From: Chromobotia macracanthus
Taxonomy: Eukaryota; Chordata; Actinopteri; Cypriniformes; Botiidae
DNA length: 64,000 nucleotides
Reading direction: 5' to 3'
NCBI GenBank assembly: GCA_036877525.1
Contig: JAZGTH010000087.1
Location: 2,860,001 to 2,924,000 of the forward strand
Part shown: positions 57,480 through 64,000 of the stretch, piece by piece
How positions within the stretch are numbered: position 1 is the first letter of the stretch
Layout: each line of letters starts with the position of its first letter
Program-made: the position numbers and the translations under genes
Notes under the pieces: generated by a model
Databases searched by the model: none
Told to the model about the DNA's origin: nothing
What the model saw: the letters and a program-made list of their open reading frames with translations, nothing else

Positions 57480-57970
57480 AGATATCCGCTACCCATCTAG
57501 AAGACATTAGCAGCGATGCTGGCGCACTGGCTTTTCAGCAGATGTTAATGTGCTTTTATGCTAGTTCTGAGCTCAAGTGAAATTGGGTTAGGTGCTGGCG
57601 AGAACCGCAGGCGGGTGAAGCATCGCCTGGATCTGCACTTAACAGTTCACAGCTAGCTCTGTGGGGTGTTAGCGTAGCACATATACAAGCCTCTGTCGTT
57701 CTGCTACATGGGAACACTTTCGCACGCCTGTCAGATATCACTTCTTCATAAATTAGCTGCAAACATGGCTCTGTTAATGTAAAATGGATATGCTCTTAAT
57801 GCGCTCGGTGGCTCGAAACAGCCAAATTCGGGAGGAGTCCTCAAGCACTGCTAATCTCCTGTATTAAACAAGATTCTTCAACACTTCACCTTCAATAATA
57901 CATGTTATTAAATGGATGCGGCTGAGGAAACTCACGTCCTTTCCTGTGACCCCTGACAAGACTGAAAGGT
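57480..57970. promoter_or_regulatory. Candidate CNE cluster
   Basis: Repeat-free, CpG-retaining sequence (GGCGAGAACCGCAGGCGGG, GTTAGCGTAGC, TTTCGCACGCC, AATGCGCTCGGTGGCTCG) with ATAAATTAGC and CAATAATACATGTTATTAAATGG AT-rich cores. It has developmental-enhancer texture. No coding frame is convincing. Confidence 0.35.
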
Positions 57971-57998
57971 TTCAAACTTAATCTCATGGTCTCTCCTA

Positions 57999-58016
57999 CT
58001 CTCTCTCTCTCTCTCT
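57999..58016. repeat. (CT)n microsatellite
   Basis: Pure CT run, with further CTCTCTCT at 58020-58028. Confidence 0.9.
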
Positions 58017-58901
58017 TGATCTCTCTCTAAGATCTATAAAAATATAAATAAAGATCCTTAAGACTAAAGACGTTCACATCTGGCAAAGTCTGGCTTTAAT
58101 CCTGGTCTGCACACTGGATAGGAGAGCAATGGATTATGGGTAGAATAATCTGGATTTGGAGTTTTGGCCCTCAGATCTGTACTTATATTAGTTTGATGTG
58201 ATTTAAGCTCAGTGGGCCACAGCTGATGAAAAGAAAAGAAAGCATTTCTGAACAAAAGATGGAGAACAATAAGACTTCAGATTCTAAGTAATGCATTTAA
58301 ATGATTTCCAAATAAAAGCGAACTCAAAAGCTTGTTCAAAAGAAACTGTGCTCTTTGCAAGATGGCAGGAGGCAAATACAATACATTACATTGCCTATAG
58401 ATGTGTCATACCTACTAAGGGCAGAAAGCTTTTCAGACAGAAATCACATTCAATGTCAAAGAGTCATGGATACAGGGATGAATGTATCAGCTTTAATAAA
58501 GGATTACTGAAATGTCACAGCAGTTCTCAACTGGTAGATTGAGACTGAAAATGCAGGTCTATTTTAATAGGGTGTGAGTAGCTGAAAAAAGCTGTGAAAA
58601 ACAATACTAAATGCACATAATAACATTTAAAAATTACATTTGAAAGTGGAGGAAAATATCATTCATATTATTGTTGTTGACTCAAAGGTCATACATCAAA
58701 TCAAACGCCACAGCAATATGGTGCACATTCGTTGTCACTTGGCAGAAGCTAAATAAGGCCAAATTTGGAAGATGGCAACATAAACAGGTTGAAAAAACAT
58801 GATAAAAAACATGATAAAAAGTACATCCCAGACTACATCAAAAACAGTCACCGTCAACTACAATAACACGTTTTGCGCTAAACCCAGCGTCTTATACGCA
58901 A

Positions 58902-58926
58902 TGAATTTTAAAACCTTTAAAATTCA
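58902..58926. repeat. 11-bp perfect hairpin, 3-base loop
   Basis: TGAATTTTAAA (58902-58912), ACC, TTTAAAATTCA (58916-58926). Confidence 0.85.
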
Positions 58927-60530
58927 GGACGCATTATGTTAATAATTGTACATATTTCTGGGTTTGTGCAGATCAGGGTAATATGAAATATATCAGTGAA
59001 TCAGTTTAAAAACATTTTTGTTTAATTTGATACAATTGATTTGTGTGTTGCCACTTAAAAATCTTAGGTCCAGAGGTCTTCCTCTTGGAAACCGGATGAG
59101 AACTGCTGCTCTTGACAGACCAATTAAATTAAATTTCCACTCGTCACTTATACTACAGTGTATTCGTTTTGTCTACCCAGAGAAAGTCTTTAAAAGAGAC
59201 AGAACTTAAAATATATATCCATGGTGAACTCAAGTGACAGAAGTTATCATCTAATCTCCAATCACTGTCTGACAATAGTGACAACTCATGCATATTTATA
59301 AGCGAGCAGGAAACCAGATTGGCTCATTTTCAGCTGTGCAATAATAGGCTGTGTTAGCATTACCAGAGGGCAGTGACACTACAGGTGGAAACCATTTCAG
59401 GACTAGGCAGGCTGTCTAACTAGAAAGAGAGAAAAAGATTGAGTGAATAGATGCAACCACATGAATATATAACCCTGAAGAAATGAAGGTGAGAGAGATG
59501 TTGATGGATGCTGTTGTATAGTGTGTGTGGGTGTGTTAGCACATTGTATTTGAGAATGATTACAAATAAATGAACTAATGATGATTTCTATGTTGCCAGA
59601 CAATGAAATTAGCATCAAATCAATGTGTCTTATTCCCAGGAGTCATTATGTCTTTATTTATTCTCTTAACCACTATTTTTCCTTGTGTGTATGTACATAT
59701 CTGGATATAGTTTGAGGACAAAATTGACCCCATCAGTGAAGAAATTCAGGGAGATCCACAATTTGACCAATCTGCTAATCAATCAACAATGTTTATTTGT
59801 TTATTCTGAAAATGTTGAATATTTACTATCTGGGGTATTGTTAAGGCAGGGTTGTCTCAGCCTAAAATATCATGCTCACAGGCTGTTGGCTGAACGTCTG
59901 ATGCATAAGGCATGCAAAATTAAAGTCGTGAGTTTTGAAGTCATCATCCATCATTGGTTGAATTCTACAAGATTCCTGGAGAAACGTGTGTATCATTCTT
60001 TATCAGTTCACCTGGAAACACGAACTGTGGCTGGTTACCTTGTATGTCAGATGGCTTTTAGGGTGGTCCTTGGCCAATGAAAGCTGCTATAAACTCAAAA
60101 CCTTCTGCCATCAGCCTAAAGGGCTGGCTATACAAGACCAGAGTTAAGGCTGGCCAAAGTAAATATAAATAGAAGTCCATTTTATGTCCCATTTAGCTTG
60201 GTAAATGTGTACGTGCGTGTGTGTGTGAGAGAGACATTGTTTGTGATTTTCTAATCTCAAAGATGCAATGTGCATGCAGTATTGAATGCACATCTAAGCA
60301 ATAGCAACATTTGACAGTCTTTGAAAACATACACGCAGTATTTAGTGGGCTTTCAAGAAATGCCTGAAGAAAGAGAGTATGTGAGACAAAGTTCTGAATG
60401 CAGGTTCTACGGCACACGGGTTCTAATGAACAAAACTGAGTGAGACATCAGAAGATCTTTTTGGTCTGCAAAACCTCACTGTAAACAAGCGTACTTCACA
60501 ATGTGATGTAAAACTACAATCTAGCCAGCA

Positions 60531-60725
60531 GCTACGTGCTGCCCGTGTGACGTCACGATGGAGGGAGAAAGAGAGACAGGAAGACAGAAGAGAGCAATCA
60601 CATTTTGAAGCCTTGATCAGAGGACTCTGCTTCCACATCACATGGATTTGTGTACATATGGTCAAAAAAACATTCCACCATCTTACGGTTGCCATGGTGA
60701 TGTACCTCGGCTCAGAGTATGTACA
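60531..60725. promoter_or_regulatory. CRE plus X-box-like motif pair
   Basis: A ten-base palindrome GTGACGTCAC at 60547-60556 contains a perfect CRE. GTTGCCATGGTGAT at 60688-60701 matches the RFX X-box GTTNCCATGGNAAC at all but two positions. The segment is complex with moderate CpG. Motif pairing suggests a regulatory element; no transcription start is evident. Confidence 0.3.
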
Positions 60726-60844
60726 CATGTGACATACAGTGCATATATATTTTGCGAAACAGGTACTTACTTGGACTGGAACAAACATCACACACACACA
60801 GATGCGTGACAGGACACAAGCTGCAATTATCGCATTAATTTGCA

Positions 60845-61140
60845 CATTTGGACTTATCGAAAACTTACAGCTGGGCTAATGGAGGACGAGGCGATAAACA
60901 AATGCTCTCCATTACATTTCTAATGTGACAAATTTGTATGAGGTGAATTGTTTGGCCTCCGAGTCCAACTCGGCAACACGCGTGGCATTTGGAAAGAAAG
61001 AAAGATTGAGGGTTCAGACTGGGCCAAAAGCGTCCTCAGAGCACTCGTACTGGATTTTAACTGTTTACTGTGAAGTGAAATGGCAAATCTGAGACCATTC
61101 AAACTAAAGCCCTCATCTGCCTGACTGTGCTGCTCTGACA
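60845..61140. promoter_or_regulatory. Candidate CNE region
   Basis: Complex sequence with GGGCTAATGGAGGACGAGGCG, CATTACATTTCTAATGTGAC (imperfect palindrome), CAACTCGGCAACACGCGTGG and GCGTCCTCAGAG. No repeat and no convincing frame. Inference from texture. Confidence 0.25.
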
Positions 61141-61334
61141 TGCCAACTATATCTCAGCCAGAGACCTTTTCTCCAAATAAGCAAAAATTTGGTGAGAAAA
61201 TAATCTGCAGTATGAAAAAATAAGAAATATTGTGAAATCTGGCAAAGAATAGTGTGTAAAGGAATCACTCACTGACATCAGCAGATGACACCTTACCCAG
61301 TGTCTCCTTTGCCACCCTTAATTTCATTGTGTAA

Positions 61335-61500
61335 TCGCTGAAATGCAGGCAAATGTCACATGACAGGAGGCAGCACTTTCATTGGCTGATTTTTCTGTCA
61401 ATGTGATAATGAATGACGTCAAACTGGCGGAAATGGGCAATTACAAAGTGAACAACTTACCTGCCTGGAAACCACCACTAATGGTCACATCTGAATCTAA
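61335..61500 (+). repeat. Dispersed repeat, copy 2 (without hairpin)
   Basis: Partner of 27040-27310, with the same block order from CATTGGCTGATTTTTCTGTC to ACCACCACTAATGGTCACATCT. It contains an exact TGACGTCA at 61414-61421, where the first copy reads TGAATCAG-TCAA, so the CRE match here may simply be repeat sequence. Confidence 0.55.
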
Positions 61501-63300
61501 ATTAGTTTGAAAACACTTTAAATGATAAACCTTTGTGCTTGTGACAATCACCACATTTGCAATGTTACCAAGAATTTGTTCACTTATGTTCTAAATTGAT
61601 TATTAATCATAATAGTCAAACAACAGTTAGTAACAGCAAAGGTACATTTTTACTGTATAATTATAGTTGTTTAGTTGTTATCCAATATTTGGTTATAATA
61701 AATACTGTGTGAATATAAACATAGACAATCACATGCTACTGCCCTCATCCAATGAAATCCCAGCACAGGGAGCTTCGTAGAACAGCAGTCGTATCTTAGC
61801 TAGAAGCATTAAAGGGCTCATAATGACATGACAATTTCAAGCAAATCAGCCTTATAGTCCTGCGCTGTGTGCACACACTGACTGCTTTTATCCTAAATTG
61901 AACACACATAGTTTTCACAGCATGAAACAATGAACATCTCTTCATGTGAAAGGGTAATGCTACACAGATATCATCACAGGCTAATGAATCAGGCGAGTGC
62001 AGTCGCGGTCTCCTCTTGGCTGCTCGTCTGATAGTGTTTGTGTGTGTCTGCGTGTTTTAGGGGGGTGTTTATGATCTCAGCATGGAAACAGTCATGTTCT
62101 GCATTTCCCTGCTGCTGCCTGAACTCATCTGTGCGGTTCTGAGGTCTGACTCTAACAAGAGTCTCAAGTAAGCACAGTTCACAAGTCTCTTGAGTCATTT
62201 CCTGCAGCTACCGTATGAAGAACGGATGCTTGCAGACCTGAATAGAGTAATTATTGTTTACCCTCCTAAGAGCGGTTTGGTTAATAGTGTGTCTGGATGA
62301 ATTAGCAGCTTGGGTATGGATAGTGAGGATCTTTGGCCCACTCTAACACCTGGAATATTGGACCGCATTAAAAGTGGGGTGTAAACACGCCCGAAGATGC
62401 ATTTTCCAATCAACTTTCCAAAAACCAATATGAAACTACAGCATTTGCTGTTATTTTATTATTCTTCAGCTGCATTTCAATTGATTTAGTTTAATGGAGA
62501 ATTGATTTGAATTGAGCAGGATATGTTATATTTTCACTTACAAGAACACTAATTACCATAATGGGAAATGAAACCACACTAAACAGAGCTAATGCTAGTA
62601 TAGATGCTAAGTCCCATTTCTTTACTCGCTGTTCAGTGAGGAGGACTGCTCGATTTAATCAGAACATCTTTTCTTAACTCAGTCAAGCTGGACAAGTAAC
62701 CAGCATGAACGATACTTCTCCACTCCTCCTTATAGAGTTTATCTGACTTCCAAAAATAGGTTCATATGTAATTCCAAACCACTTATAAGACCTGCTGAAG
62801 AGAATGTAAATAAACTAAATCAGGGTTTGCAGTGTGACACATAAATGAGTTTGTCTGTCTCAACACTTAGTCAAAGTAGATGCCAATATTTTATTTCATG
62901 ACAACAAATTGTGTGTGTTCAACACACATTCTGTTGTAGTTACACAAAGACTTTGCCTTTAAAGTCTTTATAGAGTGGGGAAAATGGAAGAATATTGTAT
63001 CTATCCATCAACAGAGAAACAATGGAAAACCACTGTCAAACATTCAGAGCCAGAAATGTTCAGACAGGAGAGAAAAAGAGGTCAAGAGCACATTCTTTAA
63101 AAACACTGACAAAATTATATATATTGCAGGATATCTTTTATCTTCTCCACACGCTGACATTTGAATCCAACATATTATTTAAATGCCAAAAGTAGACAAT
63201 TAACTCATGAATGAAAAGCACCACATCTCATCAGACGCTTCCTCTTGGTCCAGTCCCCAACAATACAGCCTCCTTCTCAGGCATCGCAAACACAGCTGGA
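61501..63300. other. Spacer, no gene seen
   Basis: Short GT patch at about 62036-62055. No repeat with a partner, no convincing frame. Confidence 0.45.
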
Positions 63301-63308
63301 GGACAGCG

Positions 63309-63322
63309 ATTACCATGGAAAC
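63309..63322. promoter_or_regulatory. RFX X-box-like motif ATTACCATGGAAAC
   Basis: Matches GTTNCCATGGNAAC except at the first base, the best X-box match in the window. X-boxes bind RFX factors near ciliary and other genes, but no gene start is seen nearby. Confidence 0.3.
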
Positions 63323-63529
63323 ACGCTAACAATTAGAACTGCTGGCGGGGCTAATCGTGCTGAAAATCTCTCACTTTTCTCTCAGAGAATGTGTTTGGGG
63401 TCTGTATGTGCGTTCGTTATTATAACAAGACCCAAAGTTTCACTTGAGGACATGGTCAGGTTTGTATTGTTTGTGTGTGTGTTGAAAATGCTGCTAACAA
63501 AGAATGATAGGAAGATAAACAGCTGCTCC

Positions 63530-63532
63530 AAA

Positions 63533-63564
<32 letters not shown>

Positions 63565-63599
63565 GGAGAGAGGGAAAGAGAGGGAGAGAGAGAGAGAGG
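63530..63599. repeat. 70-base polypurine tract with G13
   Basis: Uninterrupted purine run composed of (AG)n, thirteen G (63554-63566) and further GA/GGA repeats. It could form triplex (H-DNA) or G-rich structures and is prone to sequencing error. The arginine/glutamate- and glycine-rich part of the 134-codon frame at 63245-63649 is its translation. Confidence 0.95.
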
Positions 63600-64000
63600 T
63601 TTCCATCATGACAACTATCCCACATGGGCAGACACGTGTGTACTCCTGAGATCAGTAAAACAAAAGGTCACTTTCTTTCATTTTCTTTTAATCTTTTAAT
63701 CTTTTAGTCTGTGAGTATGTCTCTTTGTACATGTAAAATTAGCTTGCTAAATTGAGAGTTACAATAATGAAGAATTACTGCACAGAAATGAAATGGAATA
63801 TGTATGGAAGTATATATAGATTTGCCATTTGTTGTGATACAATTACAAAATAATAAACACTCAGGTGGCATTTCAATGTAATTACATATGCATTAACAGG
63901 TCTCAGCACAACTACATAACCAATTGTAGAAAATGTTTATGATTAAGTTCAGTTTTGAACAGACAGTAAGTTGCGTGCAATATTTCATCGCAAAAATTCA
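63600..64000. other. AT-rich spacer to window end
   Basis: A short TTTTAATC-type tandem at 63685-63709; nothing else. Confidence 0.5.

Larger units (their letters stand above)
57971..60530. other. Mixed spacer, no supported gene
   Basis: (CT)n at 57999-58016. An 11-bp hairpin TGAATTTTAAA-ACC-TTTAAAATTCA lies at 58902-58926. 59810-60150 is complex and holds a 131-codon frame (59685-60080) with no recognised domain; it may be an unidentified repeat. Short GT tract at 60208-60226. Confidence 0.4.

Noticed and set aside
60423..60845. 140-codon minus-strand frame rich in cysteine
   Set aside because: No recognisable family; overlaps the CRE/X-box segment, and its cysteines are scattered without a motif.
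63245..63649. 134-codon frame ending in an RE- and G-rich tail
   Set aside because: The tail is translation of the polypurine microsatellite; the rest has no recognised domain.
1..64000. CRISPR array, prophage, operon or integron
   Set aside because: No regularly spaced repeats with unique spacers, no dense gene strings, no ribosome-binding-site pattern; base composition and repeats are vertebrate.

Overview
The window reads as non-coding nuclear DNA from a teleost fish, most likely a cyprinid (carp, minnow or zebrafish group). The basis is AT-rich, CpG-poor sequence dense in CA/GT, CT/AG and AAT microsatellites, together with fish-type interspersed repeats: tRNA-derived SINE copies, and a 247-bp miniature DNA transposon whose TTAAAGGGA...TCCCTTTAA ends are typical of cyprinid genomes. 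The species, chromosome and neighbouring genes cannot be read from the sequence. There are no prokaryotic or viral features and no CRISPR.

I found no protein-coding gene I can support. The longest ATG-started frames (about 130-152 codons) lie in microsatellites, in repeats or in sequence with no recognisable protein signature. The window therefore looks like a gene desert or the inside of a very large intron. The most gene-like stretch is the first 310 bases, which are CpG-rich, carry a perfect TGACGTCA element and end in a donor-like AAAG/GTACTT; they could be a promoter and 5' non-coding exon. Two weak exon candidates are reported as findings only: 44061-44240 (+) and 17145-17259 (-).

Layout: 1-310 is the CpG-rich start. 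From 311 to about 11.3 kb the sequence is mostly AT-rich spacer with a tandem double hairpin (3318-3368). 11.3-13.5 kb holds two complex, CpG-retaining segments that look like candidate conserved non-coding elements (CNEs); the first has two TCF/LEF motifs. 14.6-15.3 kb holds two neighbouring miniature transposon-like repeats. 18.9-28 kb holds dispersed repeats, SINE pieces, a mosaic ACCATGGTT element and a perfect 21-bp hairpin (21182-21227). 30.4-33.3 kb is the densest run of candidate CNEs. 37.7-38.6, 43.8-44.2, 50.3-50.5, 51.4-51.7, 57.5-58.0 and 60.5-61.1 kb hold further candidates. 45.5-50.8 kb and 55.4-56.6 kb are repeat-rich. The window closes with a 70-base polypurine tract (63530-63599).

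There is no operon or pathway logic here. The most plausible biological role is cis-regulation of a neighbouring developmental gene through scattered enhancers, but that is inference from sequence texture and motif content. It needs cross-species alignment or chromatin data, neither of which I could run.
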